Shown: piece by piece, positions 17,938-27,323 of the stretch
Numbering within the stretch: the stretch's first letter is position 1
How the letters are laid out: every line of letters begins with the position of its first letter
DNA from: Sphingopyxis panaciterrae
GTDB lineage: Bacteria; Pseudomonadota; Alphaproteobacteria; Sphingomonadales; Sphingomonadaceae
Reading direction: 5' to 3'
Length of the DNA: 64,000 nucleotides
NCBI RefSeq assembly: GCF_011762125.1
Contig: NZ_JAASQN010000001.1
Location: 1,597,147 to 1,661,146 of the forward strand
Program-made: the position numbers and the translations under genes
The notes under the pieces: generated by a model
What the model was told of the DNA's origin: nothing
Database searches by the model: none
The model's input: only the letters and a program-made list of their open reading frames with translations

Positions 17938-18827
17938 CCCATATTCGCCAGTTCCTCGCCGTTGTCGACGGGGGCAGCTTCACCCAAGCTGCGCAGCGCA
18001 TCCGCGTCACCCAGCCCGCGCTGTCGACGGGCATCGCCGAGCTGGAGAAGCTCGTGGGCACGCCATTGTTCATCCGCAACCGGCGCCAGATCCGGCTGAC
18101 CGAAGCGGGCGGGCGCTTTCTGCCGATCGCCCGCGATCTCGAGCGCGGCTTCCGCACCGCCGACGGCTTCGGCCGCGCCGCCGATGTCCGCGCCACCGAG
18201 TTCAAGCTCGGTGTCATCCGTTCGGTGTCGAGCGAGTTGCTGCAAGCGGTCGTCGCGCCGTTCCGGCCCGGTTTCGCGATCGAGCTCATCGAAAGCAGCG
18301 AGTCCGACCTGCGCTCCTCGGTCGGTAGCGGACGGATTCATATGGCGCTGCTTCCGCTGCGCCCTGACGAGCGCGGAGCGCATATCGTGTCACTCTATGA
18401 AGAGCCGTTGACGATGTTCGTCGCGGCGGATCATCCGCTCGCCGGGCGGATCGAGGTCGGCCCCGAAGAGCTCGCCGCCGAAACGATGATAGCGCGCCGC
18501 TCGTGCGAGTTTCTCGACGCGACGAGCCGCTTCTTTACCCGTCACGGCGTCCGCCCGCGCTTTGCGCTGCGCAGCGAAAGCGACGAACGCTGCCTGCGCA
18601 TGGTCGCCGCGGGCATCGGCATCACCACCGCGCCGGTTTCGCTCGCGATCGACGGCATCGTGCCGCTGAAGGTCGCCGGCTATGACTTTCGCCGCGAACT
18701 GGGGCTGGTCGTCGATCCGGCCTGGGCCGCGCTGCCCGACGTGGCGCCGCGGCTCGCGCACGCGCTCGAAACGATCGCGAGTATCGCCGCCGAATGGCGC
18801 GAAATGAAGGTTGCGGCTGCGGCGTGA
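17925..18827 (+). CDS. LysR-family transcriptional regulator
   Basis: The 300-residue regulator has the N-terminal winged helix-turn-helix ([40 protein letters not shown]) and a C-terminal periplasmic-binding-protein-like effector domain from about residue 90. It lies between isovaleryl-CoA dehydrogenase (divergent) and the sulfate activation genes (same strand, cysD 82 bases downstream), so it could control either. The start codon is inside a perfect inverted repeat, implying tight autoregulation. The effector is unknown, and calling it CysB would be premature. Confidence 0.9.
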   Translation: MIKRAHIRQFLAVVDGGSFTQAAQRIRVTQPALSTGIAELEKLVGTPLFIRNRRQIRLTEAGGRFLPIARDLERGFRTADGFGRAADVRATEFKLGVIRSVSSELLQAVVAPFRPGFAIELIESSESDLRSSVGSGRIHMALLPLRPDERGAHIVSLYEEPLTMFVAADHPLAGRIEVGPEELAAETMIARRSCEFLDATSRFFTRHGVRPRFALRSESDERCLRMVAAGIGITTAPVSLAIDGIVPLKVAGYDFRRELGLVVDPAWAALPDVAPRLAHALETIASIAAEWREMKVAAAA

Positions 18828-18909
18828 CGGCTTGCCTCACAAGTCTGGCTTGCAGCGCCACAAGGCCATACAGCTTGATCGCCGGCATGAGCGGCGGCAA
18901 GGGCGGGGC

Positions 18910-19815
18910 ATGACCGATACGCTGACCCATCTCGACCGGCTCGAGGCCGAGAGCATTCATATCATGCGCGAAGTGATGGCCGACGCGGCCAAGCCCGTGA
19001 TGCTCTACAGCGTCGGTAAGGACAGCGCGGTGATGCTCCATCTCGCGCGCAAGGCCTTCTATCCCTCGCCGCCGCCATTCCCGTTGCTCCACGTCGATAC
19101 GACCTGGAAGTTCCAGGCGATGTACGAGCTGCGCGACCGCATGGCGGCCGAAAGCGGCATGGAACTGATCGTCTATCAGAACCCGGAGGCGAAGGCGCGC
19201 GGGATCAATCCGTTCGACCATGGCCCGCTGCACACCGACATGTGGAAGACCGAAGGGCTGAAGCAGGCGCTCGACCTTCACGGCTTCGACGTCGCGTTCG
19301 GTGGTGCCCGCCGCGACGAGGAAAAGAGCCGCGCCAAGGAGCGCATCTTCTCGTTCCGCACCGCGAGCCATGGCTGGGATCCGAAGAAGCAGCGCCCCGA
19401 GCTCTGGAATCTCTACAATGCGAGGAAAGCGAAGGGCGAGAGCATCCGCGTCTTTCCGATCTCGAACTGGACCGAGCTCGACATCTGGCAATATATCGCG
19501 CGCGAAAATATCCCGATCGTGCCGCTTTATTTCGCCGCCCCGCGTCCGACCGTGACACGCGACGGCCTGCTGCTGATGGTCGACGACGATCGCTTTCCGC
19601 TGCTCCCCGGCGAGACGCCGGTGCAGCGCTCGGTGCGCTTCCGCACCCTCGGCTGTTATCCGCTGACCGGCGCGGTCGAAAGCGAGGCGAAGACCTTGTC
19701 CGAAGTGATCCAGGAAATGCTGCTGACGACCACCAGCGAACGCCAGGGCCGCATCATTGACAAGGACGGCGGTGACGCTTCGATGGAGAAAAAGAAGCAG
19801 GAGGGGTATTTTTGA
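18910..19815 (+). CDS. cysD: Sulfate adenylyltransferase subunit 2
   Basis: CysD forms APS from sulfate and ATP in the cytoplasm, driven by the GTPase CysN. The 301-residue protein is the normal length, with the ATP pyrophosphatase loop [16 protein letters not shown] near residue 33, [14 protein letters not shown], the [15 protein letters not shown] segment and the family C-terminus [18 protein letters not shown]. The ATG at 18910 is chosen because an upstream in-frame start would add 33 residues not found in the family. A nested inverted repeat and a GC-rich palindrome separate it from cysNC. Confidence 0.96.
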   Translation: MTDTLTHLDRLEAESIHIMREVMADAAKPVMLYSVGKDSAVMLHLARKAFYPSPPPFPLLHVDTTWKFQAMYELRDRMAAESGMELIVYQNPEAKARGINPFDHGPLHTDMWKTEGLKQALDLHGFDVAFGGARRDEEKSRAKERIFSFRTASHGWDPKKQRPELWNLYNARKAKGESIRVFPISNWTELDIWQYIARENIPIVPLYFAAPRPTVTRDGLLLMVDDDRFPLLPGETPVQRSVRFRTLGCYPLTGAVESEAKTLSEVIQEMLLTTTSERQGRIIDKDGGDASMEKKKQEGYF

Positions 19816-19851
19816 CCCGCCACGTCAATCTTCAGATTGACGAAGGGTCAA
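19812..19851. repeat. Nested inverted repeat after cysD
   Basis: An outer pair TTGACCC (19812-19818) and GGGTCAA (19845-19851) encloses a perfect inner pair CGTCAATCT (19823-19831) and AGATTGACG (19834-19842) with a 2-base centre. The cysD stop codon is in the outer left arm. It could be an mRNA structure that tunes cysD against cysNC or an attenuator-like element; no U-tract follows. Confidence 0.55.
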
Positions 19852-19917
19852 CCCCCGCGAAGGCGGGGGCCGCCAGCGGCGGAGCACCGACGCCAACGGC
19901 CCCCGCCTTCGCGGGGG
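19852..19917. repeat. Palindromic repeat, CCCCCGCGAAGGCGGGGG family, copy 1
   Basis: Perfect 21-bp arms (19852-19872 and 19897-19917) flank a 24-base spacer inside the cysD-cysNC operon. A related copy with 27-bp arms is at 30763-30852. These look like dispersed sphingomonad palindromes rather than gene-specific regulators. Confidence 0.8.
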
Positions 19918-19933
19918 CGACGAGTAAGGCCAT

Positions 19934-21847
19934 ATGACCAAAACATCTACCGACCCCATTTACGTCACCGATGCGCTGATTGCCGAGGATATCGAGGCCT
20001 ATCTCGAACAGCATCAACAAAAGTCGCTGCTGCGCTTCATCACCTGCGGTTCGGTCGACGACGGCAAGTCGACGCTGATCGGCCGCCTGCTTTACGACAG
20101 CAAGATGATCTTCGAGGACCAGCTTGCGGCGCTCGAAGCCGACAGCAAGCGCGTCGGCACGCAGGGGCAGGAGATCGACTTCGCGCTGCTCGTCGACGGC
20201 CTTGCGGCCGAGCGCGAGCAGGGGATCACGATCGACGTCGCCTACCGCTTTTTCACGACGGAAAAGCGCAAGTTCATCGTCGCCGATACCCCGGGCCACG
20301 AGCAATATACGCGTAACATGGTCACCGGCGCCTCGACCGCCGACCTTGCCGTCATCCTGATCGACGCGCGCAAGGGCGTGCTCACCCAGACCCGCCGCCA
20401 CAGCTTCCTCGCGCACCTGATCGGCATCAAGCATATCGTGCTTGCCGTGAACAAGATGGACCTCGTCGGTTACGACAAGACCGTCTTCGATCGCATCACT
20501 CTGGCCTATCGCGCCTTCGCGAGTGAAATCGGCATCACGAACTTCACGGCGATCCCGATCTCGGGCTTCAAGGGCGACAATATCACCGCGCTCTCGGACA
20601 ACACACCGTGGTTCAAGGGGCCAGCGCTGATCGAACATCTCGAAAATGTCGAGGTCGGCAGCGCGGCTGATGAAGCCAGATCCTTCCGCATGCCGGCGCA
20701 GTGGGTCAATCGCCCGAACCTCGATTTCCGCGGCTTTTCGGGCCAGCTCGCGAGCGGCAAGGTGAGGCCCGGCGACGCCGTGCGCGTCCTGCCGAGCGGC
20801 AAGACCTCGACGGTCAGCCGCATCGTCACCCTCGACGGCGACCTTGCTGAAGCCGTCGCCGGCCAGTCGGTAACACTGACGCTCGCCGACGAGGTCGATT
20901 GCTCGCGCGGTGACGTGATCGCCGCTGCCGACGCGCCGCCCGAGGCGGCCGATCAGTTCGAGGCGACGCTCGTCTGGATGGCCGACGAGGCGATGATCGC
21001 GGGCCGCGCCTATTGGCTCAAGCTCGCGACGCAGAGTGTCTCGGCGACGATCCAGCAGCCGAAGTACGAGATCAACGTCAACACACTCGATCATCTCGCG
21101 GCGAAGACGCTCGAATTGAACGGCATCGGCGTCGTCGAACTGTCGACCGACAAGCCAATCACCTTCGAGGCTTATTCGGACAACCATACGCTCGGCGGCT
21201 TCATCCTGATCGACAAGCTCACCAATGCCACCGTCGCCGCGGGCATGCTCCACTTCAGCCTGCGCCGCGCGCAGAATGTCCATTGGCAGGCGACCGACAT
21301 CGACCGCGACATGCGCGCGAACCTCAAGAACCAGCGCCCCGCGCTGCTGTGGTTCACCGGCCTGTCGGGTTCGGGCAAGTCGACGATCGCCAATCTGGTC
21401 GAGAAAAAGCTCCACCGGATGAATCGCCATAGCTTCCTTCTCGACGGCGACAATGTCCGCCACGGCCTCAACCGCGACCTCGGCTTCACCGAGGCCGACC
21501 GGATCGAGAATATCCGCCGCGTCGGCGAAGTCGCGAAGCTGATGTCGGACGCCGGCCTGATCGTCATCACCGCCTTCATCTCACCGTTCCGCGCCGAGCG
21601 TGATATGGTGCGCTCGATGCTGCCCGAGGGTGAGTTCATCGAGGTGTTTATCGATACCCCGCTCGCCGAGGCCGAAAAACGCGACGTCAAAGGGCTCTAC
21701 AAAAAGGCCCGCGCCGGACAGCTCAAGAATTTCACCGGTATCGACAGCCCTTATGAGGCGCCCGAAGCGCCTGAAATCCGGATCGACACGACGGCAATGA
21801 CCCCCGATCAGGCCGCGGACCTGATCATCGATCGCCTGTTGGGTTAG
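19934..21847 (+). CDS. cysNC: Bifunctional sulfate adenylyltransferase GTPase / adenylylsulfate kinase (CysNC)
   Basis: The 637-residue protein fuses CysN, the GTPase that energises APS formation with CysD, to CysC, which phosphorylates APS to PAPS. The N-terminal G-domain shows GSVDDGKST (residues 39-47), [12 protein letters not shown] and [11 protein letters not shown]-Tu-like barrels follow. The C-terminal kinase begins near residue 470 with the P-loop [24 protein letters not shown] and [20 protein letters not shown]. The same fusion is known as NodQ in rhizobia. cysQ follows after 2 bases. Confidence 0.96.
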   Translation: MTKTSTDPIYVTDALIAEDIEAYLEQHQQKSLLRFITCGSVDDGKSTLIGRLLYDSKMIFEDQLAALEADSKRVGTQGQEIDFALLVDGLAAEREQGITIDVAYRFFTTEKRKFIVADTPGHEQYTRNMVTGASTADLAVILIDARKGVLTQTRRHSFLAHLIGIKHIVLAVNKMDLVGYDKTVFDRITLAYRAFASEIGITNFTAIPISGFKGDNITALSDNTPWFKGPALIEHLENVEVGSAADEARSFRMPAQWVNRPNLDFRGFSGQLASGKVRPGDAVRVLPSGKTSTVSRIVTLDGDLAEAVAGQSVTLTLADEVDCSRGDVIAAADAPPEAADQFEATLVWMADEAMIAGRAYWLKLATQSVSATIQQPKYEINVNTLDHLAAKTLELNGIGVVELSTDKPITFEAYSDNHTLGGFILIDKLTNATVAAGMLHFSLRRAQNVHWQATDIDRDMRANLKNQRPALLWFTGLSGSGKSTIANLVEKKLHRMNRHSFLLDGDNVRHGLNRDLGFTEADRIENIRRVGEVAKLMSDAGLIVITAFISPFRAERDMVRSMLPEGEFIEVFIDTPLAEAEKRDVKGLYKKARAGQLKNFTGIDSPYEAPEAPEIRIDTTAMTPDQAADLIIDRLLG

Positions 21848-21849
21848 GC

Positions 21850-22599
21850 ATGGGCAGGGGGGAAACGGACGAACAGCTTGCCGAGCGGCTGGCGACGGCT
21901 GCGGGTGCGATCCTGCTCGACCTTCAGTTATCGGGCGAATTTGCGGGCAAGGCGCTTGGCCATGCCGGTGACACGCGCGCGAACATGTTGCTGATGCGTG
22001 AATTGCGCGCGGCGCGTCCCGGCGACGCGATCCTGTCCGAGGAAGAGAAGGACAATGTCGTGCGCTGCGGCAACCGCCGGGCGTGGATCGTCGACCCGCT
22101 CGACGGTACGCGCGAATATAGCGAAGGACGGAGCGACTGGGCGGTGCATGTCGCGCTCGCGGTTGACGGAGTGCCGACGGTCGGGGCGGTGGCGCTGCCG
22201 GGCCTGAACCTGACCCTGACCTCGGGAACGCCGAGGCCGCTCGGACCCGCGAACACCCCGCCAAAGATGCTGGTCAGCCGCAGCAGGCCCGCTGCCGAGG
22301 CCGTCTATGTCGCAGCAAAAATGGGCGCCGAACTGCTCGCCATGGGGTCGGCGGGCGCGAAGGCGATGGCGGTCGTGCGCGGAGAGGCGGACATCTACCT
22401 TCACACCGGCGGCCAATATGAATGGGATAATTGCGCCCCGGCGGCGGTCGCCGTTGCGGCGGGGCTGCACGTCAGCCGGGTCGATGGATCGGCGCTCGTC
22501 TATAATTGCGCCGACCCTTATCTTCCCGACCTGCTGATCTGCCGCAAGGAGCTTGCCGAAGACGTGCTGCGGCTCGCTGCCGAATATTCGCCCGGCTGA
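21850..22599 (+). CDS. cysQ: 3'(2'),5'-bisphosphate nucleotidase (inositol monophosphatase family)
   Basis: CysQ hydrolyses PAP, the by-product of PAPS reduction, to AMP, and protects the sulfate pathway from PAP build-up. The 249-residue protein has the Mg2+ motifs of the inositol monophosphatase superfamily: a Glu pair in SEEEKDN, WIVDPLDGTREY around residue 79, and the C-terminal YEWDNCAPAAVAVAAG. It starts 2 bases after the cysNC stop, so it is co-translated with the PAPS-forming enzymes. Confidence 0.92.
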   Translation: MGRGETDEQLAERLATAAGAILLDLQLSGEFAGKALGHAGDTRANMLLMRELRAARPGDAILSEEEKDNVVRCGNRRAWIVDPLDGTREYSEGRSDWAVHVALAVDGVPTVGAVALPGLNLTLTSGTPRPLGPANTPPKMLVSRSRPAAEAVYVAAKMGAELLAMGSAGAKAMAVVRGEADIYLHTGGQYEWDNCAPAAVAVAAGLHVSRVDGSALVYNCADPYLPDLLICRKELAEDVLRLAAEYSPG

Positions 22600-22674
22600 C
22601 GGGCAGGGCATTGCCAGCGGCGCCGCGCCGCCGTAATTCGTTGCATCAAAAAACTGAAAATCGGGAGACGCGCG

Positions 22675-23814
22675 ATGACCGACCTGCCTGAAACCAACAC
22701 CGTCATGGTAACTCTCGTAAAGCCCGAGGGGCAGCTCGAGGTGTATTTCGAGCGGCGCCCGATGCCTGAGCCCAAGCCCCACGAAGTGCTGGTGAAGGTC
22801 CTCACGACGCCGATCAACCCCTCCGACCTTGGCTTGCTGTTCGGCGGGGCCGACATGACCACCGCGCGGGCCGGGACACGCGATGGCCTGCCGACGATCA
22901 CCGCCGACGTACCGCCGGCGGGCATGCGCGCGATGGGCGGCCGTATCGGCGATGCGCTGGCGATCGGCAACGAAGGTTGCGGCCTCGTCGTGAAGGCCGG
23001 GGCTTCGCCCGAAGCGCAGGCGCTGGTCGGCAAGACCGTCGCGCTGCTCGGCGGCGAAATGTACGCCGAATATCGCTGCCTGCCCGTGCAGATGGTGATG
23101 CCGCTGCCCGACGGCACCGATCCGGTCGACGGCGCCTCCTGCTTCGTCAACCCGCTCACCAGCCTGGCCTTCACCGAAACGATGCGGATGGAAAATCACA
23201 GCGCGATCGTCCACACCGCCGCCGCGTCGAACCTCGGCCAGATGCTCGTGAAGATCTGCGCCAAGGACGGCATTCCGCTCGTCAACATCGTGCGCAGCGA
23301 CGCGCAGGTCGAAATCCTGAAAGCCATCGGCGCGCAGCACATCGTCAACAGCAGCGCCGATGATTTCATGGAGCGGTTGGTCGATGCGATCACCGAGACC
23401 GGGGCGACGATCGGCTTCGACGCGATCGGCGGCGGCAAGCTCGCCGGGCAGATCCTGGCGGCGATGGAAGCGGCGGCGGTGCGCAGCATGACCGGCTACA
23501 GGCGCTACGGTTCGGATACGTTCAAACAGGTCTATATCTATGGCGCGCTCGATCTGTCGCCGACGACCTTCTCGGCACGCAGCTTCGGGCTGACCTGGTC
23601 GCTTTCGGGCTTCCTCTTGACCCCCTTCCTGCAAAAGGCCGGGATGGAAACCAACCTGCGTCTCCGCAAGCGCGTTGTCGACGAACTGACCACGACCTTC
23701 AAGAGCCACTACAGTCATGAGATTTCGCTGACCGACGCGCTCGATCTCGATACGGCGCAGGCTTACAATGCGAAACGGACGGGCGAGAAATATCTGATCC
23801 GGCCGCACGGCTGA
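22675..23814 (+). CDS. MDR-superfamily zinc-binding dehydrogenase / quinone reductase-like protein
   Basis: The 379-residue protein belongs to the medium-chain dehydrogenase/reductase superfamily. The GroES-like N-terminal half includes VLVKVLTTPINPSDLGLLFG and IGNEGCGLVVKAGAS; the Rossmann half has HTAAASNLGQMLVKICAKDG and GFDAIGGGKLAGQIL. The catalytic zinc ligands of alcohol dehydrogenases are not evident, so an NADPH-dependent reductase of quinones or enones is more likely. It has a good GGGAGA ribosome binding site and appears monocistronic. Confidence 0.85.
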   Translation: MTDLPETNTVMVTLVKPEGQLEVYFERRPMPEPKPHEVLVKVLTTPINPSDLGLLFGGADMTTARAGTRDGLPTITADVPPAGMRAMGGRIGDALAIGNEGCGLVVKAGASPEAQALVGKTVALLGGEMYAEYRCLPVQMVMPLPDGTDPVDGASCFVNPLTSLAFTETMRMENHSAIVHTAAASNLGQMLVKICAKDGIPLVNIVRSDAQVEILKAIGAQHIVNSSADDFMERLVDAITETGATIGFDAIGGGKLAGQILAAMEAAAVRSMTGYRRYGSDTFKQVYIYGALDLSPTTFSARSFGLTWSLSGFLLTPFLQKAGMETNLRLRKRVVDELTTTFKSHYSHEISLTDALDLDTAQAYNAKRTGEKYLIRPHG

Positions 23815-23858
23815 GAAAGGACTGTCGATTATCGGCCGATTGCAGCCACCCCATTCAC

Positions 23859-23953
23859 CGTCACCCCGGACTTGATCCGGGGTCCCGCTTGACCTCGAAA
23901 ACCGCCGGCGCCCTCAAAAAAAAGCGGGATCCCGGGTCAAGCCCGGGATGACG
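23859..23953. repeat. Palindromic repeat, CCCCGGACTTGATCCGGGG family, copy 1
   Basis: Imperfect 32-bp arms (23859-23890 and 23922-23953) flank a 31-base spacer. A very similar copy is at 48415-48505 and a degenerate one at 55629-55700. It lies just downstream of the MDR dehydrogenase and could stop or stabilise its transcript. Confidence 0.82.
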
Positions 23954-24421
23954 AAGCTGTAGAAAGCGACGCCTGCTCTCCACCCCAAAGCCGTCAACCA
24001 GCTGTCCTATGTGCCTTTCCTACATTATTTCGCTGTGGCAGCATCCATTCCGGCTCTTTGATTTCGTTGAAACAGCTGCCCGGCAAATGAGATGCTGCCG
24101 ACACGCACCCGCTTCATCCTCTCCGCCTTAGAGAGTGACGACATGACATTGCCCCACCGTGATTGCCCCCGGAAGCCCGCCGGGCGGCGGCGCGTCCCTG
24201 GACCGGGCTTAAAGCCCCAAAGGACACAATTGCGGTGCGCCGATGCGGGGTTTTTGAGGCTTTAACGCTCGGCGGCATGCATTTCAGTGTGAAGTTGTGC
24301 AGTTTTCCGTTGCTTGGCGCAAAAGGCTTTTCTTCTGGCTCGTCGGTCGGGCCCAACGGCCCCAATGGTCTCTCTTGGCTATCCCATCGACCGCGCAAAA
24401 TGCCATTTCAGTGTGAATTTA

Positions 24422-24435
24422 GGCGGAATTCCGCC
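24422..24435 (-). terminator. Short palindrome downstream of the cell wall hydrolase
   Basis: GGCGGAATTCCGCC is a perfect 14-base palindrome beginning 10 bases after the cell wall hydrolase stop (minus strand) and followed on that strand by TAAATT. It may act as a weak terminator for the RBBP9-cysK-hydrolase operon. Confidence 0.35.
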
Positions 24436-24445
24436 ATTCTCCAAT

Positions 24446-25600
24446 TCAGCGCTTCATGCACTGGCGCGCATCATCGCGCTTATATTCGCCGCAGTTCCAC
24501 AGCGCTTTCTCGAACCCCGCCTTGTCGTCGCGCAGATAGGAAAAGGTCATCGCGGCGCGCTGCATATCGTTCATCGCTTCGCTGTCGGGTTTGAGCGTCG
24601 GGTTGGTCCAGCCCATGAACTTGCAATAGGGCTTGTCGCCGCAAAGCCGCAGCGCGGTGGTGACGAAGCTTTCGGGCGCGGCCTTGCGGTCGAGCGCGAC
24701 ATAGATGGTGTCGCGTCCGGCGGCTTCGCCCGCGCCGGCAATCACCTTGGCCTCGCCCAATGCCGCATTGGCATCGACACCGGCGGTTTCGGTCTGCGGT
24801 ACGCCGAGTGCGAGGGCATGGAGCGGGGACAGCGCCGCCATCTTGGCCACCGGGCCATCGCTGCCCGACACCGCGCCGCGGAACGCGCCGGGCGTTCCCC
24901 AATATCCCGGCCAGCGGAAAAACAAATGGGTGTCGACGATCGCGATCTTCTCGAGGCTGTCGCTCCAATAGGGACGCACCCAGTCGGTATGATAATGGGT
25001 CGCCAGCCCGACAGCGGGATAGGTCAGGCCCGACAGCATCATGTCGGCATTGACCTGTGCCCGCGTCCACGCTGCGTCCGAATAGCGGCGGGCGAGCGCA
25101 CCGTCGCAGGTAAAGGTGAACTGGCAGCCGGTGCTGCGTTCGGAACCCTGAAAGACGACGCCGCAGATCGATTTGGGAAAGGCGGGATGGCGCGCGCGGT
25201 TGATGATCACCTGACCGACCGCGAGTTGGCCTTTGCTGTCGTCGCCCGCTTCGTAAAGCATCGCCGCAGCAAGGCAGTCGCGCGCGCGGGTCCGTCCATC
25301 GCCCTCACCGGCATAAACGAACGGGCGCGCCGCGACGAAACCTTTTGTTATCAGCGGAATTTTCGCATTTTCCGCGCGGGCGTCGTCCTCGGTGACCGGG
25401 GCGAGTTCCATCGGCAGCAGGTCGGGCACGACATCGGCGGGCGGCGCCACCGGGCGCGGCCGCGCCGCGAGGCCGGAGCCGCCGACCCGGCCGCTCGCAT
25501 AGAGCACGAGCACGATAGCTACGACGACGAGCAGCACAAACAGCCATCCCGACCGTTCGCGCCACAGGGGCAACGTCGCTGGATCGCCCTCGGGGCGCAT
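24446..25600 (-). CDS. SleB-like cell wall hydrolase with N-terminal membrane anchor
   Basis: The 384-residue protein has one transmembrane helix near residues 19-36 (WLFVLLVVVAIVLVLYA), which anchors it with the rest in the periplasm. The middle carries a hydrolase 2 (SleB) domain with AAAMLYEAGDDSKGQLAVGQ, whose Glu is the expected catalytic residue of this lytic transglycosylase-like fold, and THYHTDWVRPYW. The likely substrate is peptidoglycan. It begins 9 bases after the cysK stop and is the last gene of the RBBP9-cysK-hydrolase operon. Confidence 0.87.
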   Translation of the reverse strand: MRPEGDPATLPLWRERSGWLFVLLVVVAIVLVLYASGRVGGSGLAARPRPVAPPADVVPDLLPMELAPVTEDDARAENAKIPLITKGFVAARPFVYAGEGDGRTRARDCLAAAMLYEAGDDSKGQLAVGQVIINRARHPAFPKSICGVVFQGSERSTGCQFTFTCDGALARRYSDAAWTRAQVNADMMLSGLTYPAVGLATHYHTDWVRPYWSDSLEKIAIVDTHLFFRWPGYWGTPGAFRGAVSGSDGPVAKMAALSPLHALALGVPQTETAGVDANAALGEAKVIAGAGEAAGRDTIYVALDRKAAPESFVTTALRLCGDKPYCKFMGWTNPTLKPDSEAMNDMQRAAMTFSYLRDDKAGFEKALWNCGEYKRDDARQCMKR

Positions 25601-25609
25601 ATCGGAAGA

Positions 25610-26530
25610 TCAGATTTCGGGAAGGAAATCGGGAACCGAGAGGTAACGCTCGCCGGTGTCGTAGTTGAAGCCCAGCACCCGGCTCCCGGCCGGCAGTTCG
25701 GCAAGCTTCTGCGCGATCGCGGCGAGCGTCGCACCCGACGAAATGCCGACCAGCATGCCTTCCTCGGTGGCAGCGCGGCGCGCGAAGTCTTTCGCCTCGG
25801 CCGCCTCGACCTTGATCACGCCGTCGAGTAGGTCGGTGTGCAGGTTGCGCGGGATGAAACCGGCGCCGATGCCCTGGATCGGGTGCGGGCCCGGCTGGCC
25901 GCCCGAGATGACGGGCGAAGCGACGGGTTCGACCGCGAAAATCTTCAGGTTCGGCCAATGGCCTTTCAGAAATTGCGCGCAGCCGGTGATATGGCCGCCT
26001 GTCCCCACGCCGGTGATCAGCACATCGATCGGGGTCTCCTTGAAATCGGAGAGGATTTCGGGGCCGGTCGTGCGGACATGGACGTCGATATTGGCTTCAT
26101 TTTCGAACTGCTGCGGCATCCAGGCGCCGGGGGTCGTTTCGACCAGTTCGATCGCGCGCTCGATCGCGCCCTTCATGCCCTTTTCGCGTGGAGTGAGGTC
26201 GAAGGTCGCGCCATAGGCGAGCATCAGCCGGCGGCGTTCGAGCGACATGCTCTCGGGCATGACGAGGACGAGCTTGTAGCCCTTGACCGCGGCCGCCATC
26301 GCGAGGCCGATGCCGGTATTCCCCGACGTCGGCTCGACGATGGTGCCGCCGGGCTTCAGACTGCCGTCCTTTTCGGCGGCTTCGATCATCGCCAGCCCGA
26401 TTCGATCCTTGATCGACCCGCCGGGGTTGCTGCGTTCGGATTTTACCCAGACTTCGGCGTCGGGGAACAGCTTGGCGACACGGATGTGCGGCGTGTTCCC
26501 GATGGTATCGAGGATCGAATTGGCTTTCAT
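25610..26530 (-). CDS. cysK: Cysteine synthase A (O-acetylserine sulfhydrylase)
   Basis: CysK makes cysteine from O-acetylserine and sulfide with pyridoxal phosphate. The 306-residue protein is the standard size. The PLP lysine is in [11 protein letters not shown], the substrate loop is [13 protein letters not shown], and the phosphate-binding glycine loop is [10 protein letters not shown]. The C-terminus ends with Ile after FLPE. The ATG at 26528-26530 overlaps the hydrolase stop upstream by 4 bases, which rules out the much longer open frame that extends into that gene. Sulfide must come from PAPS reduction genes outside this window. Confidence 0.95.
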   Translation of the reverse strand: MKANSILDTIGNTPHIRVAKLFPDAEVWVKSERSNPGGSIKDRIGLAMIEAAEKDGSLKPGGTIVEPTSGNTGIGLAMAAAVKGYKLVLVMPESMSLERRRLMLAYGATFDLTPREKGMKGAIERAIELVETTPGAWMPQQFENEANIDVHVRTTGPEILSDFKETPIDVLITGVGTGGHITGCAQFLKGHWPNLKIFAVEPVASPVISGGQPGPHPIQGIGAGFIPRNLHTDLLDGVIKVEAAEAKDFARRAATEEGMLVGISSGATLAAIAQKLAELPAGSRVLGFNYDTGERYLSVPDFLPEI

Positions 26531-27195
26531 GATCGATTTGCGCTTTCTCTGAATTCGAACCGGGGGTCGCGGCGAACACGGTTCGGCCAGTCTCCGGCAC
26601 GTAGCCAGAGCGCCTCGTCCGCGAGCGCCGGTGCGGGCGCGGGTTGTAACGATGCGAGCAGATACTGTCCATAAGGCCAATCGGCGATGCCCGAGTCGGC
26701 GTTGATGTGGCCAAAGGGACCCGCATTGACGAAGCGCGCGTCCCATTGCCGCGACAGGCGCCACACATGCGACGTCTTGGCATAGGGATCATTGTCGCTC
26801 GCCACGACGATCATCGGCGTGCGCGACGTAAAGGACGGCGAATCGGCGAAACTCGTCGCGTGATTGTCGCGCCGCAACTGCGACAATTCGGGCGGTGCGA
26901 CCAGCAAGGCGCCGGCGATGCGCGCCCGGGCGAAGCCGCTTGCCTGCGCGAACCAATGGGCGAAGGCGTGGCAGCCAAGGCTGTGTGCGGCAACCAGCAC
27001 CGGCTCATTTTCGGCGGCGATCGCGTCAGCGATCCGGGCGACCCATTCATCGCGGTCCGGATCGTTCCAGCGGCCGAGTTCGATTCGCTCGCAGGTGCCG
27101 AATTTCTGCTCCCACAGGCTCTGCCAATGGGTCGGTCCGCTGTTGTAGAGACCCGGTATCGTCAGGATTTTATGGGCGATTGTCGAACTATGCAT
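26527..27195 (-). CDS. RBBP9/YdeN-family alpha/beta hydrolase
   Basis: The 222-residue serine hydrolase of the RBBP9/YdeN group has an N-terminal [18 protein letters not shown], the nucleophile motif AHSLGCHAF, an Asp in [11 protein letters not shown] and a His in FGHINADSG, forming a catalytic triad. The substrate is unknown. I chose the ATG at 27193-27195, because the longer open frame would run through the promoter region and into the MFS gene. It is the first gene of the cysK operon, with a 4-base overlap to cysK. Confidence 0.85.
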   Translation of the reverse strand: MHSSTIAHKILTIPGLYNSGPTHWQSLWEQKFGTCERIELGRWNDPDRDEWVARIADAIAAENEPVLVAAHSLGCHAFAHWFAQASGFARARIAGALLVAPPELSQLRRDNHATSFADSPSFTSRTPMIVVASDNDPYAKTSHVWRLSRQWDARFVNAGPFGHINADSGIADWPYGQYLLASLQPAPAPALADEALWLRAGDWPNRVRRDPRFEFRESANRS

Positions 27196-27249
27196 GGCGT
27201 GTGCTCCATCGTTGGGGAGTGAGAGGGAGCCGCGGTGGCGGGTGAGGCC

Positions 27250-27277
27250 TACATAACTCAACTGATTAAATTGACAA
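27250..27277 (-). promoter_or_regulatory. Candidate promoter of the RBBP9-cysK operon
   Basis: On the minus strand TTGTCA (27272-27277) and TATGTA (27250-27255) are spaced by 16 bases in a markedly AT-rich patch about 55 bases upstream of the hydrolase start. The hexamers are close to the sigma-70 consensus; no experimental start is known. Confidence 0.45.
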
Positions 27278-27323
27278 TAGGATATGGACGAGCTGAAGAC
27301 GAATTGCGGCGAACGGTTTGGGA

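Larger units (their letters stand above)
23815..24445. other. Long intergenic region with repeat, hairpins and a 13-base direct repeat
   Basis: This 631-base stretch separates two genes. It holds the palindromic repeat at 23859-23953, a GC-rich segment around 24160-24260, and two copies of ATTTCAGTGTGAA (24281-24293 and 24405-24417). AAAGCCCCAAA near 24210 can pair with TTTGAGGCTTT near 24255. One 40-codon open frame begins at the ATG near 24145 but has no recognisable product. I see no convincing protein gene; a small structured RNA is possible but unproven. Confidence 0.4.

Noticed and set aside
24145..24265. 40-codon open frame in the long intergenic region
   Set aside because: Composition follows the GC-rich hairpin sequence, and there is no similarity to a known protein.
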